From Flavobacterium sp. WV_118_3 (GTDB lineage: Bacteria > Bacteroidota > Bacteroidia > Flavobacteriales > Flavobacteriaceae): a stretch of 64,000 bases of DNA. The position numbers and the translations under genes are program-made. The stretch covers positions 3,748,001 through 3,812,000 of the forward strand of contig NZ_CP156060.1 of assembly GCF_039778605.1 (NCBI RefSeq), in the 5' to 3' direction. Positions 19,967 to 27,468 of this stretch are shown piece by piece. The first letter of the stretch is position 1. Each line of letters opens with the position of its first letter. Under the pieces are notes generated by a model. The model saw nothing but the letters and a program-made list of their open reading frames with translations. It had not been told where the DNA came from and did not search any database.

Positions 19967-19994
19967 AAACGAAGGGCCGAAAGGCCCGACGTTT
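19967..19994 (+). terminator. GNRA-capped hairpin after the structural operon
   Basis: AAACG-aa-GGGCC, a GAAA loop, then GGCCC-ga-CGTTT form a strong hairpin about 70 bp after the stop of the Hint-domain gene, followed by a T-rich stretch (CTGTTTGTTTGATTTTTT). It probably ends the eCIS structural transcript and may also serve the convergent repressor gene, which ends at 20056. Confidence 0.7.
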
Positions 19995-20055
19995 CTGTTT
20001 GTTTGATTTTTTGAGAATTTAAAGAAACCACGTTAATGGTTGGAGGGATATTTTA

Positions 20056-20718
20056 CTATCGCCGGTTGTTTTTGCGTCTTGTACTTATAATGTTAAACAG
20101 TTTGGCTACATCTTTCAGATGTATTTCAAAATCGTTGTAATAATCATTTAAGGAATGCAGCGTAATAATTCCGTTTTCCACATCGTGGTTGATGATACGT
20201 TTTACCAGAATACCTTTTTCCTTATGGATAATTACAAAGTCCCATTTGTTATAATGCAGTTTGCTCATCCAGAAATCCTGTCTGATATTTCTGCATAATA
20301 AAATGTCGCCTTCAAGGTAACTCTCATAGGATCCGTTGTCCATACTGTCGCCTTTGACTTCAAAGCACATGTATTCGCCACGATGCTCGACGTCGTCTGT
20401 GAATGGAATAGTAGGTAGGCTCTCCGTGAATTCTTCATCGGCAAAGCCATTCAGGTAACCGGCTTGCGCGTATTGATTTACAAGCGGCACGTTCATAATC
20501 TTTAAATCGGAAAAAATTACAGGTGAACCGTTTTCGTTAGTCTCCTTTTGTTTTTTGGCTAACAGACTTTTCATGAAAAATGCGGTCGTCTCGGGGATTT
20601 TTCGTTCGCCTTTTTCCCAGTACTGTATCGCTCTAATACCGACGCCAATCGATTTTGATAGCTCAGACTGCTTCATGTTCAAGTTTTTTCTGATTTCTTT
20701 GAATTCTAAATAGTTCAT
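20056..20718 (-). CDS. S24-type transcriptional repressor (HTH XRE plus LexA/CI-like peptidase domain)
   Basis: 220 residues from the ATG at 20718. The frame is open further upstream, but the added 45 residues are Cys/Phe-rich and precede the HTH, so they are not included. Residues ~5-60 are an XRE helix-turn-helix (MKQSELSKSIGVGIRAIQYW). The C-terminal half is an S24 domain with catalytic Ser in VKGDSMDNG and Lys in ILVKRI, and a candidate Ala-Gly cleavage site in QYAQAGYLNG. Such proteins repress phage-like promoters and are inactivated by RecA-stimulated self-cleavage in family members. It is the only minus-strand gene within the eCIS locus and is divergent from the small genes and lysis cassette, which it probably controls. 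Confidence 0.9.
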   Translation of the reverse strand: MNYLEFKEIRKNLNMKQSELSKSIGVGIRAIQYWEKGERKIPETTAFFMKSLLAKKQKETNENGSPVIFSDLKIMNVPLVNQYAQAGYLNGFADEEFTESLPTIPFTDDVEHRGEYMCFEVKGDSMDNGSYESYLEGDILLCRNIRQDFWMSKLHYNKWDFVIIHKEKGILVKRIINHDVENGIITLHSLNDYYNDFEIHLKDVAKLFNIISTRRKNNRR

Positions 20719-20779
20719 AATGAGATTTTTGTAAAAATTAAACAAAATAAAACGCAAATTGTACTCTTTTTTGTTTTGT

Positions 20780-20956
20780 AAACACGAACAAAATTCGCAT
20801 ATTTGTCGTGTAGCATTTAACATTGATGCAAATATACGAAATATATGCAACATTTAACAGTGTCTTTTTTATCCGTGTAATTAGGTGAGGCTCTTAGAAT
20901 ACAGTGTTTTATTTTGTTTCATTGGGTTGTAGGTGTAAAATGTGAAAACACGAACA
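20780..20956. promoter_or_regulatory. Control region with paired direct repeats (candidate repressor operators)
   Basis: The 353 bp between the repressor and the next plus-strand gene holds no gene. AAACACGAACA occurs exactly at 20780-20790 and 20946-20956. CATTTAACA occurs at 20814-20822 and 20851-20859, on either side of the promoter-like element of the repressor. Repeats placed around a divergent promoter are the usual arrangement of CI/LexA-type operators. The assignment to the S24 protein is inference from position. Confidence 0.45.
20829..20836 (-). promoter_or_regulatory. Candidate -7 promoter element of the S24 repressor
   Basis: On the minus strand this reads TATATTTG, an exact match to the Bacteroidota -7 consensus TAnnTTTG, about 110 bp upstream of the repressor ATG. 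A TTG lies only about 12 bp upstream of it, closer than the usual -33 position, so the -33 element is not clear. It sits between the two CATTTAACA repeats. Confidence 0.4.
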
Positions 20957-21071
20957 TAGTGCGTAATCGTGCGCATTTAAATTTTTTTATGGAACTATTT
21001 GCGTAAAAACTATACTAAATATAAAATTTATTTTAATCAATTTCTTTAAACAACCAAATTATTTATCAACC

Positions 21072-21242
21072 ATGAAAAGAAACCGAGAATTAATTGAAAA
21101 ACGAAAAGAATTCGTTACGAACTATGTGACGGATAATCAAAGCAAGCAAATGAAGGTAATTGTCAATGAATTGACAGAGATGTTGTTTTTATCAGAGCGT
21201 ACTATTTACAACATCCTTACTGACGATCAAAATGATTACTGA
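21072..21242 (+). CDS. Small HTH-like phage-type protein
   Basis: 56 residues, highly charged at the N-terminus (MKRNRELIEKRKEF). The C-terminal VNELTEMLFLSERTIYNIL has the spacing of a helix-turn-helix (a recognition helix near SERTIYNIL). Small proteins of this kind begin phage-like operons in flavobacteria and may regulate or merely prime them; the role here is not established. It is the first plus-strand gene after the divergent S24 repressor and overlaps the next small frame by 11 bp. Too short for routine gene calls, but the codon use and motif support it. Confidence 0.65.
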   Translation: MKRNRELIEKRKEFVTNYVTDNQSKQMKVIVNELTEMLFLSERTIYNILTDDQNDY

Positions 21243-21378
21243 AATTGTATGTCTTGATAAAGGATGGAACCTGTTCTGGTTCTGTCAGGATAACAAAGAA
21301 CCGGATTCCTTTGGTTCGGTTGTGTATAAAGCCGGAAACTGCAATAAAAGGCTGTTTAAAATGGAACTGCCATTATAA
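21232..21378 (+). CDS. Hypothetical 48-residue protein
   Basis: ATG at 21232 lies inside the last codons of the preceding gene (11 bp overlap) and the frame runs to TAA at 21378. The product (beginning MITEIVCLDKGWNLFWFCQD) has no motif I recognise. The overlap suggests translational coupling, but the frame is short and could be chance. Confidence 0.35.
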   Translation: MITEIVCLDKGWNLFWFCQDNKEPDSFGSVVYKAGNCNKRLFKMELPL

Positions 21379-21499
21379 AAGAATAACAGACGGTGACGTG
21401 CCGGGTGTAGCAAGCAGTTAAGTACATTTCTAAAAAAGGGTAACGCCTCTTTGGTTTCTGAAAACAGGCCTGTAAGCCCGTTTTAAGAGACCTGAATCA

Positions 21500-21625
21500 A
21501 TGACTATTGTTTCGTGGCGCCTTACAGATACTAAAAAAATAAAGCGAAAAAAGAATAGGTTTTTTAAGCATTGGCTTGAAGAGCAGAGGACTTTTTTGTG
21601 CTTTTTGAAACGATACTCCTTTTAG
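21500..21625 (+). CDS. Hypothetical 41-residue basic protein
   Basis: A short frame (beginning MTIVSWRLTDTKKIKRKK) rich in Lys, Arg and aromatic residues, in the 295 bp between two better-supported small genes. No domain is recognised. The surrounding stretch otherwise holds only a weak hairpin (AAACAGGC against GCCCGTTT, 21463-21482). It may be non-coding. Confidence 0.2.
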   Translation: MTIVSWRLTDTKKIKRKKNRFFKHWLEEQRTFLCFLKRYSF

Positions 21626-21673
21626 ATTAAAGCTTACCAGAACTATAAATACAAATGAAAACCCTAAATAACT

Positions 21674-21841
21674 ATGAAAAGAAAAAAGAAAGCAACTAAA
21701 GGAAAGAAAGGAGTGTTTGATGAGCAGGAAAAAGATATTGACGATATTATTGATGATATCGCCTATTTGGATGAACGTCAGAACATTAAAAAAAGCAAAA
21801 GCTTTTTAGATAATATGTACCTGATAAATAAGGAAGAATGA
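21674..21841 (+). CDS. Small charged protein preceding the holin-like gene
   Basis: 55 residues starting MKRKKKATKGKKGVF, then an acidic helix (EKDIDDIIDDIAYLDE). Not recognised by family. The stop TGA overlaps the ATG of the holin-like gene by four bases (ATGA), a typical sign of coupled translation, and places it as the first member of the lysis cassette. Basic head and acidic middle suggest a small soluble protein; function unknown. Confidence 0.6.
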   Translation: MKRKKKATKGKKGVFDEQEKDIDDIIDDIAYLDERQNIKKSKSFLDNMYLINKEE

Positions 21842-22212
21842 ATTTGGAAAACTTCAAAATCCTATTTATTGGGACAGCAGTAGCTTTTTCAGGTGGACTA
21901 TTGCGCGTGTTGATTTCAATCCAGAATAAAGAAAAAAAGCAGCCCTGGGAACACATTGTAACATTGTTGATTGTGATAATCGTGGGCTTTACGATGAGTT
22001 ATGTCATGCATAAAGCGAATGTAAACGACAAGTGGTATTCCACAGGGATGCTTTTTGTTCTGGGTTATGGGTATGATAAATTTCTCAAAATGATTACCAC
22101 AAATCTTCCAAGCTGGATCGATAAAGCGGTAAAAGCCTATATCGAAAAAACATACGGAGTTAATACAGACAAAAACCCAAATGAGAAAGAAGATAATAAC
22201 GATGTGAAATAG
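21838..22212 (+). CDS. Holin-like membrane protein
   Basis: 124 residues with hydrophobic segments around residues 8-26 (ILFIGTAVAFSGGLLRVLI), 40-57 (IVTLLIVIIVGFTMSYVM) and a weaker third around 68-80, then a hydrophilic charged tail. Length, two-to-three membrane spans and a position directly before a cell-wall amidase fit a phage holin, which opens the inner membrane and lets the endolysin reach the wall. It overlaps the preceding gene and is followed 19 bp later by the amidase. Holins are poorly conserved, so the call rests on topology and context. Confidence 0.7.
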   Translation: MNLENFKILFIGTAVAFSGGLLRVLISIQNKEKKQPWEHIVTLLIVIIVGFTMSYVMHKANVNDKWYSTGMLFVLGYGYDKFLKMITTNLPSWIDKAVKAYIEKTYGVNTDKNPNEKEDNNDVK

Positions 22213-22231
22213 TTTAAAAAAAGGATAACAG

Positions 22232-22876
22232 ATGAAAATAATAAGTCATGATTTTCCTGAAGATCAATATTACAGGGAAGTCACAAAAAAAAAAGGAATT
22301 GTGCTGCATCATACCGTCTCTGGCGACTCGGTCTTGGGCGATATCGAATGGTGGAAATCCACTGCGGAACGTGTTGCAACACCTATAATCATCGCTAGAG
22401 ATGGCGGAATCCATCAGTTGTATTCCTCACAATATTGGGCCCATCATTTAGGAATAAAACAGGAACACTTTAAACGATTCGAGCTTCCGGCGTTAAACAC
22501 CCAGCGCAATAAAGAATTTATCGGGATTGAACTCGATAGCTGGGGCGGATTGACCACTAAAAATGGCAAGTTTTATTCGTTCTCTGGTCAGGAGGTAAAA
22601 AAAGAAAATGTGACGTTTTATGAAAAAGCATTCCGGGGTTACCAGTATTTTGAAAAATATACCACGGCTCAGATCGCATCCTTAAAGGAACTATTGGAAT
22701 ATTGGGGCGAACGGTATGCAATTCCGTTAAGCTATAAAGGACCGATTATGTTCGAATTCAACAAAAGAGCTTTAAGCGGCGAAAGCGGAATTTGGGCACA
22801 TGTTTCTTTCAGACCGGATAAATCCGATGTGCATCCGCAGAAAGAACTCATCGATATGCTGAAAGCATTGGCATAA
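22232..22876 (+). CDS. N-acetylmuramoyl-L-alanine amidase (endolysin)
   Basis: 214 residues with the amidase_2/PGRP-like pattern: an early zinc His in GIVLHHTVSG, a substrate-pocket segment ATPIIIARDGGIHQLY, IGIELDSWGG, and the second ligand region in WAHVSFRPDKSDVHP. It cuts the bond between muramic acid and the stem peptide. No signal peptide is seen, so it would depend on the holin-like protein next door for access to the wall. With the two downstream membrane proteins it forms a Gram-negative type lysis cassette. Confidence 0.9.
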   Translation: MKIISHDFPEDQYYREVTKKKGIVLHHTVSGDSVLGDIEWWKSTAERVATPIIIARDGGIHQLYSSQYWAHHLGIKQEHFKRFELPALNTQRNKEFIGIELDSWGGLTTKNGKFYSFSGQEVKKENVTFYEKAFRGYQYFEKYTTAQIASLKELLEYWGERYAIPLSYKGPIMFEFNKRALSGESGIWAHVSFRPDKSDVHPQKELIDMLKALA

Positions 22877-22908
22877 AAAATTGAAAACGCGATATAAAAA
22901 CGAAGAAA

Positions 22909-23256
22909 ATGAGAGATAAGGTGCTGCTCTATGCTTTTGGTGTTTTGATTCTGATCATTCTGGGACTCAACATTCGAATGTACTTTTTGAAAAAAGAACT
23001 CAATGTCGTACTTCAGCAAAAGATTGACGAATTGCAACTGTTAAAAGAACAGAACGTAACGAAATTGGATAGCATCGCGCTTCTGAAAAAAAAGCAGTTA
23101 GCGTTGATAGCCGATAAAGAAAAATCACTTTATAAGGAGATTGCATGGGCAAAAGAAAATAATATGCGTTATGAACAAATTAAAAATAACATTAGGAATA
23201 CTGATGACGCTGACAGCCTGGCCCGCCAGCTCACAAACCGCTATTCAGAAAGATAG
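22909..23256 (+). CDS. Inner-membrane spanin-like protein (Rz-like)
   Basis: 115 residues. An N-terminal membrane anchor (VLLYAFGVLILIILGLNIRMY) is followed by a long coiled coil (LKKELNVVLQQKIDELQLLK onward) and ends SLARQLTNRYSER. That is the topology of a phage inner-membrane spanin. The 3' 86 bases overlap the following gene in another frame, as Rz and Rz1 genes do. A function in joining or disrupting the outer membrane at lysis is inferred from topology, overlap and position after the amidase. Confidence 0.7.
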   Translation: MRDKVLLYAFGVLILIILGLNIRMYFLKKELNVVLQQKIDELQLLKEQNVTKLDSIALLKKKQLALIADKEKSLYKEIAWAKENNMRYEQIKNNIRNTDDADSLARQLTNRYSER

Positions 23257-23566
23257 TGTCGTGATTGCAAAACACATCGCCCGGAAGGTACTGATCGATC
23301 TGGCCGATTACGATCGGTTACGGGAAAATAAGGTCGAAGCAAACCTCGCAAAATGCATCGAAATCCAAAAAGAAAAAGATGTGTTGATCAATTTTATGTC
23401 GCAGCAAAATAAGCTTATGGAAAGCTCATTGCTGTTAACAGAAAAGCAGTTACAGGTCAAAGAGGAGCAATATAAAACTGCGAAGGGTTCTTCCGGAAAT
23501 GGCTTTTTGTATGGCTTGGGCGGCCTGGCTGTTGGCCTGGTGGTTGGCGTACTATTGGTTCACTGA
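23171..23566 (+). CDS. Exported partner of the spanin-like protein
   Basis: 131 residues from the ATG at 23171; a TTG further up is less likely since the signal peptide begins at this ATG (MNKLKITLGILMTLTAWPASS, then QTAIQ). The middle is a coiled coil (KCIEIQKEKDVLINFMSQQN), and the C-terminus is a glycine-rich hydrophobic segment (FLYGLGGLAVGLVVGVLLVH). There is no lipobox Cys, so it is not a classical Rz1 lipoprotein. It overlaps the upstream Rz-like gene by 86 bases in a different frame. It may be an atypical outer partner of the lysis pair or an unrelated small phage protein. Confidence 0.6.
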   Translation: MNKLKITLGILMTLTAWPASSQTAIQKDSVVIAKHIARKVLIDLADYDRLRENKVEANLAKCIEIQKEKDVLINFMSQQNKLMESSLLLTEKQLQVKEEQYKTAKGSSGNGFLYGLGGLAVGLVVGVLLVH

Positions 23567-23583
23567 TACCACCAAAAATTAAG

Positions 23584-23650
23584 AGTTGCAACTACAGAAT
23601 TGAACCACTAAAAAAGTTCAAAACAAAATAAAAATAGTTCAATTTTGTAA
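23584..23650 (+). repeat. Boundary repeat A
   Basis: TGCAACTACAGAATT at 23587-23601, then after an A-rich stretch TAGTTCAATTTTG. Repeat B at 23692 and repeat C at 42492 share the same two blocks at about the same distance. It lies in the 325 bp gene-free region between the lysis cassette and the first fibre gene. Confidence 0.55.
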
Positions 23651-23691
23651 AGCCAATACCGAAGTAATATCAAAAACGGTAAGGATGAGAC

Positions 23692-23757
23692 CTACTGCAA
23701 CTACAGAATTCAAAACCCAAAAATGCCCTGGATTAAAATAAATAGTTGAATTTTGCA
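23692..23757 (+). repeat. Boundary repeat B
   Basis: TGCAACTACAGAATT at 23696-23710, followed by TAGTTGAATTTTG ending near 23755. It is 109 bp downstream of repeat A. The rest of the gene-free stretch 23567-23891 is AT-rich and shows no other structure. Confidence 0.55.
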
Positions 23758-23891
23758 AGTGTAAATAAGTAGTAAAATTCTTTCAAATCAAATTCAAAAA
23801 CAAAATAGCTTTTGCTAATAAAAACAACCAAAAAATACAAATAAATGTTTCAATATGACAATGGTGTATTAAAAACATTTGCACATGAATT

Positions 23892-24629
23892 ATGAAAAAT
23901 ATTACGACAAGACAGGAACTCAAAACGTATTTTGAAGCGGGCGACCGTCCTACGGAGGGAGAGTTTTCAGAGCTGATCGATAGTTATGTTCATTTGAGAG
24001 AACTTAATTTCGGATTAACACTGAGACCCTCTGCAGAAACATTCTACAAGTATTATGATTTTTATAAATCAGAAGAACTTCCAAACACTTCGGTGGGGCA
24101 TTTAATTGTCGAATCGGTAGAAGGTAGAGAACCGGAGTATTTCCAGGGATATAGATACATTATGGGACGAGTAGTGGGATACAAAAAAATGCATATCACT
24201 CTGGAAGGTACAGATGATATCATGTTGTATCAGCCAAAGGTGATCATAAAACGCTATAAACAGAAAAAGAAACTGAGGAACGGTAATATGAGAAAGGCCC
24301 ATTTCGCCGAAGAAAGAGAAATGGATGCGATACAATGGAATCGAAAACCGGTCTATGTCATAGAAGAAAAAGAGTCCGTTCTTGATATGGAACCTATCCA
24401 TTACTTCAGACCTAATTTTGAAGGAGGATATAAAGAGTTTTCCCCTTCAGGAAGTCTCTTTAAACCTGGCGATTTTAAGTTTAGTAAACATGGAAAGCCT
24501 TTTGTCCCGTGTCAGGTTTTGTTAGAAATCATGATCGACGGAAGACCGTACCGATCACAGCCGGTAGCCTTTAAAATGGTTTTAGGATCATCCGGACTGG
24601 AAGACGTTATCAATTATAGTATTGGTTAA
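23892..24629 (+). CDS. Fibre-region protein with divergent anchor motif
   Basis: 245 residues. The first 35 residues (TYFEAGDRPTEGEFSELIDS, then YVH) look like a divergent form of the anchor motif WFxxGxKPTQxQFxxxxxSFWHK shared by the other fibre genes here. The rest is beta-rich with many Lys, Tyr and Pro, ending SSGLEDVINYSIG; not recognised. It opens the fibre array after the lysis cassette and is followed by a long non-coding repeat region. It may be a baseplate-attached adaptor or short fibre. Confidence 0.65.
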   Translation: MKNITTRQELKTYFEAGDRPTEGEFSELIDSYVHLRELNFGLTLRPSAETFYKYYDFYKSEELPNTSVGHLIVESVEGREPEYFQGYRYIMGRVVGYKKMHITLEGTDDIMLYQPKVIIKRYKQKKKLRNGNMRKAHFAEEREMDAIQWNRKPVYVIEEKESVLDMEPIHYFRPNFEGGYKEFSPSGSLFKPGDFKFSKHGKPFVPCQVLLEIMIDGRPYRSQPVAFKMVLGSSGLEDVINYSIG

Positions 24630-24648
24630 TACACAGAATAAATTGTAT

Positions 24649-25113
24649 CCAGAGGGACGTTCCCTCGAGAGCAACCCTTGAGCTCGCTCTTGGGATGCTA
24701 GCCGAGAACGACTCTTGGGGAAACCCTTGAGACGATCCTTGCGAGAACAACCCTTTGGTTTTTTTGAAACCCAAAACAAATTTAAAATATAGAATGCATC
24801 CAGAGGGACGTTCCCTCGAGAGCAACCCTTGAGCTCGCTCTTGGGATGCTAGCCGAGAACGACTCTTGGGGAAACCCTTGAGACGATCCTTGCGAGAACA
24901 ACCCTTTGGTTTTTTTGAAACCCAAAACGAAATTAAAATATAGAATGCATCCAGAGGGACGTTCCCTCGAGAGCAACCCTAGAGCTCGCTCTTGGGATGC
25001 TAGCCGAGAACGACTCTTGGGGAGACCCTTGAGACGATCCTTGCGAGAACAACCCTTTGGTTTTTTTGAAACCCCAAAAAAAAATATATAAATCTTGCCC
25101 GGTAGGACGTTCC
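24649..25113. repeat. Three tandem 151 bp repeats plus a partial unit
   Basis: Units begin at 24649, 24800 and 24951 (period exactly 151) and are almost identical; a fragment (GGACGTTCC near 25105-25113) ends the array. Each unit has a GC-rich core with the dyad GAGGGACGTTCCCTC, several variants of CAACCCTTGAG/CTCTTGGG, then a terminator-like hairpin (TTTGGTTT against AAACCCAAA) and an AT-rich spacer. The GC-rich core contrasts with the AT-rich surroundings. Frames on both strands exist but show no coding signs. It may be an interspersed repeat family or structured RNA. Confidence 0.85.
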
Positions 25114-25477
25114 GTTTTTTTGAGAATAACTTTTAATGTGGAGCACATTAATCTGCTACTTCGCGGGATTCTTCCCGGGAATGACTCCGAAAAATTAATA
25201 AGGTGATTGGTTTGAGGACGTCCTTCTGGCAGGGTTTCACAGTCTCTAAAGTTTACAAAAAATAACAGTTTGTAAATTTTACTGCACTATCCAGGTACTG
25301 ATCGGGATTCGCTCCAGATGAAATAATCCGTTTAGCACTAACGAATCCAAATGCCCCTAAAATTTGCAACGTATTCCTGCGGACTTCGTTTTTCGAAACG
25401 GTTGCAATCACAATTCCACTAAAAATACCTTTTTAGTACATCAACTTTAGAGTAATAAATTTTATAAATACAAGTAT
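25114..25477. other. Gene-free stretch with small palindromes
   Basis: No gene seen. It holds hairpins TTAATGTG-gag-CACATTAA (25133-25151) and CGGGA-ttct-TCCCG (25164-25177), and the palindrome AGGACGTCCT (25215-25224). These look like decayed relatives of the 151 bp units or regulatory structures ahead of the next fibre gene. Confidence 0.4.
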
Positions 25478-25831
25478 ATGGCGACACCTCTTAATGACAT
25501 ATTACAGTGGTTCTTACAAGGTAAGAAACCAACACAGTCAAATTTTGACGAAACATTCCGGTCTTTCTGGCATAAGGATGAGATCATTCCGGCAAACAAA
25601 ATCGCAGGGCTTGATACGAGTCAGATGGTGGCAAAAACAGAATTTACAGCACACCTTGCCGATCAGCAGGCGCATGCTGCTTTACTGGCTATCAAAGAAA
25701 ATATCGGAAACAAACAAAACAGTCTGACACCAGACAACACGGGAACAAAATTTCCAACCGTTGATGCGGTAAATGGAGCTATTGGAAATATTGCAAATGC
25801 AATCGACATCATAAACGGACACGCAGTATAA
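25478..25831 (+). CDS. Short fibre anchor protein, cassette 1
   Basis: 117 residues. Residues 1-40 carry the shared anchor (ILQWFLQGKKPTQSNFDETF, then RSFWHKDEIIPANKI). Next is TEFTAHLADQQAHAALLAIK, a pattern seen in phage tail fibre shafts, and a C-terminal KFPTVDAVNGAIGNI. It overlaps the following leucine-rich repeat gene by one base (TAATG). It is predicted to attach the receptor-binding partner to the particle. Cassette 3 (30734) encodes a close relative. Confidence 0.8.
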   Translation: MATPLNDILQWFLQGKKPTQSNFDETFRSFWHKDEIIPANKIAGLDTSQMVAKTEFTAHLADQQAHAALLAIKENIGNKQNSLTPDNTGTKFPTVDAVNGAIGNIANAIDIINGHAV

Positions 25832-27195
25832 TGGGAACAATTGCAGATAAACTAATTTATTTAGGACAAACAAAAACAGAAATACGAAATGCCATGGCAG
25901 CTAAAGGCGTGATCATTCCTGAGGAAGCACCTTTTAGAGATTATGCCGGAAAGATTTTAGAGATTAAAACAGAAACCGGAGAAAACCCGATGCAATGGAA
26001 ACGCCCGACCGATTGGTTGCGCATCGAAGACAAGGTAGTCGCCGGTAATCAGAAATTTGTAGGATTACACGCCATATTTGAAGATAGTAATTTTGTGTCG
26101 TTTTCGGCCACGGGTAATTATACTGTGGATTGGGGCGATGGTGTAACCGAAAATTATACTTCGGGTGCTCAGGCCTATCATATTTATTCGTACAGTTCGT
26201 TCGCAGGAACGGAAAGTACACGCGGTTATCGTCAGGCTATTGTTACGGTGACACCTCAAACCGGGCAAAATCTGACCAACGTAAACTTACAACGAAAACA
26301 CAAACAGGCCGGTTTGAATACATACAGTACCGGATGGTTGGATATCCGGGTGAGCGGATCATCAATGACCAGCATGAATATTGGAGGATCGGTAGTGACG
26401 AATGCCTATTTGGAAGCATTTAATTATGTAGGAGGAAGTTCGATAACCAGTTACAATCGCTTTTTTTACGGATGTTCACAATTACAATCCGTAGCATTCT
26501 CCGACACGGCAAAGGGTAGCGATTTTAGCTCGATGTTTGAATCCTGTACCTTTTTAAAAACTGTTCCGTTATTCGATACGGCAAACGGAACGAATTTTAG
26601 CGGGATGTTCTACGGATGTCCATCGCTACAAAGTGTTCCGGCATTCGATACGGGCAAAGGATTGGATTTTAGTATCATGTTTTCATTATGTACATCGCTC
26701 CAAAGCGTTCCGGCATTAAACACTATAAATGCAACGACATTCATTAGCATGTTCGAAGGGTGTACTTCTTTGAGAGCCATTCCTCTGTTGAACACGTCAA
26801 AAGTGACCGATTTTAGTTATATGTTCCAGGGATGTATTTCCTTACAAACCGTGCCGTTATTCGATACGGCAAAAGGAACAGATTTTAGTAATATGTTCTC
26901 CGGATGTACGGGATTACAAACGATTCCTTTATTTAAAGCCTCTGGGGTAACAACTTTTGCAAGCATGTTTACCAATTGTGCTTCGCTGAATAAAGCAGGA
27001 TTATCAGGTACCAAAAACACGGTTTCCTATGCGGGTTGCAAACTTTCTAAGGCCGCTTTGGTTGAAGTATTCAGTAACCTGGCATCGGGCGTAACCTCAA
27101 AAACGATAACCATTACAAATAACTGGGGAGCACCATTGTTAACCGCGAGCGATAAAGCGATTGCGACCGGTAAAGGATGGACTATTGTAGGATAA
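25831..27195 (+). CDS. Receptor-binding protein with BspA/DUF285-type repeats, cassette 1
   Basis: 454 residues. The start (MGTIADKLIYLGQTKTEIRN, later FRDYAGKILEI) is a tail-associated N-terminal module also found in the genes at 27469 and 31098. Next comes a beta domain (TVDWGDGVTENY), then about eight 24-residue leucine-rich units of the form SMFxxCxxLxxVPLFDTxxGTDF, as in BspA/DUF285 surface proteins. It ends with TITITNNWGAPL and a short tail. BspA-type repeats bind proteins or glycans, so this is a likely target-recognition tip. It is coupled to the anchor gene upstream. Confidence 0.85.
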   Translation: MGTIADKLIYLGQTKTEIRNAMAAKGVIIPEEAPFRDYAGKILEIKTETGENPMQWKRPTDWLRIEDKVVAGNQKFVGLHAIFEDSNFVSFSATGNYTVDWGDGVTENYTSGAQAYHIYSYSSFAGTESTRGYRQAIVTVTPQTGQNLTNVNLQRKHKQAGLNTYSTGWLDIRVSGSSMTSMNIGGSVVTNAYLEAFNYVGGSSITSYNRFFYGCSQLQSVAFSDTAKGSDFSSMFESCTFLKTVPLFDTANGTNFSGMFYGCPSLQSVPAFDTGKGLDFSIMFSLCTSLQSVPALNTINATTFISMFEGCTSLRAIPLLNTSKVTDFSYMFQGCISLQTVPLFDTAKGTDFSNMFSGCTGLQTIPLFKASGVTTFASMFTNCASLNKAGLSGTKNTVSYAGCKLSKAALVEVFSNLASGVTSKTITITNNWGAPLLTASDKAIATGKGWTIVG

Positions 27196-27208
27196 AACAA
27201 ATCAAATT

Positions 27209-27373
27209 ATGATAACAAATACAACCGAATTTTTTATTGAAATAATTGCCGAAGAAGGAAGGGAATTATTTAACGGAGAACAAGTCGCAAACAGAGTTAC
27301 AGCACCTGTTGGTACCGATTTAAGCGATTGGATCGAAAGAGAGCCGGTACAAGCGATTATCACGGAATCATAA
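27209..27373 (+). CDS. Small 54-residue protein between fibre genes
   Basis: ATG at 27209 lies 13 bp after the preceding stop, and the frame runs to TAA at 27371-27373. The product is acidic (EFFIEIIAEEGRELFNGEQV, ending QAIITES), with no motif I know. It occupies the place where an anchor gene would be expected ahead of cassette 2. Codon use resembles its neighbours, so it is probably real; function unknown. Confidence 0.5.
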   Translation: MITNTTEFFIEIIAEEGRELFNGEQVANRVTAPVGTDLSDWIEREPVQAIITES

Positions 27374-27468
27374 ACTGTTTTCGATAACGTATCTGTATCG
27401 ACAGCATTATATCGGTTACCGCTAAAAATAGACGAATCAGCAATTACTAATAAACAACAAGTAATATA

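Noticed and set aside
20719..20853. N-terminal extension of the S24 repressor
   Set aside because: The extra 45 residues precede the HTH, are Cys/Phe-rich and cover the likely promoter and repeats; the ATG at 20718 is preferred.
24649..25113. CRISPR array
   Set aside because: Period is 151 bp, units are nearly identical throughout, and there are no unique spacers or cas genes.
24588..25148. Short frames on both strands through the 151 bp repeats
   Set aside because: They follow the DNA repeat rather than codon constraint and start or stop at repeat edges; treated as non-coding repeats.
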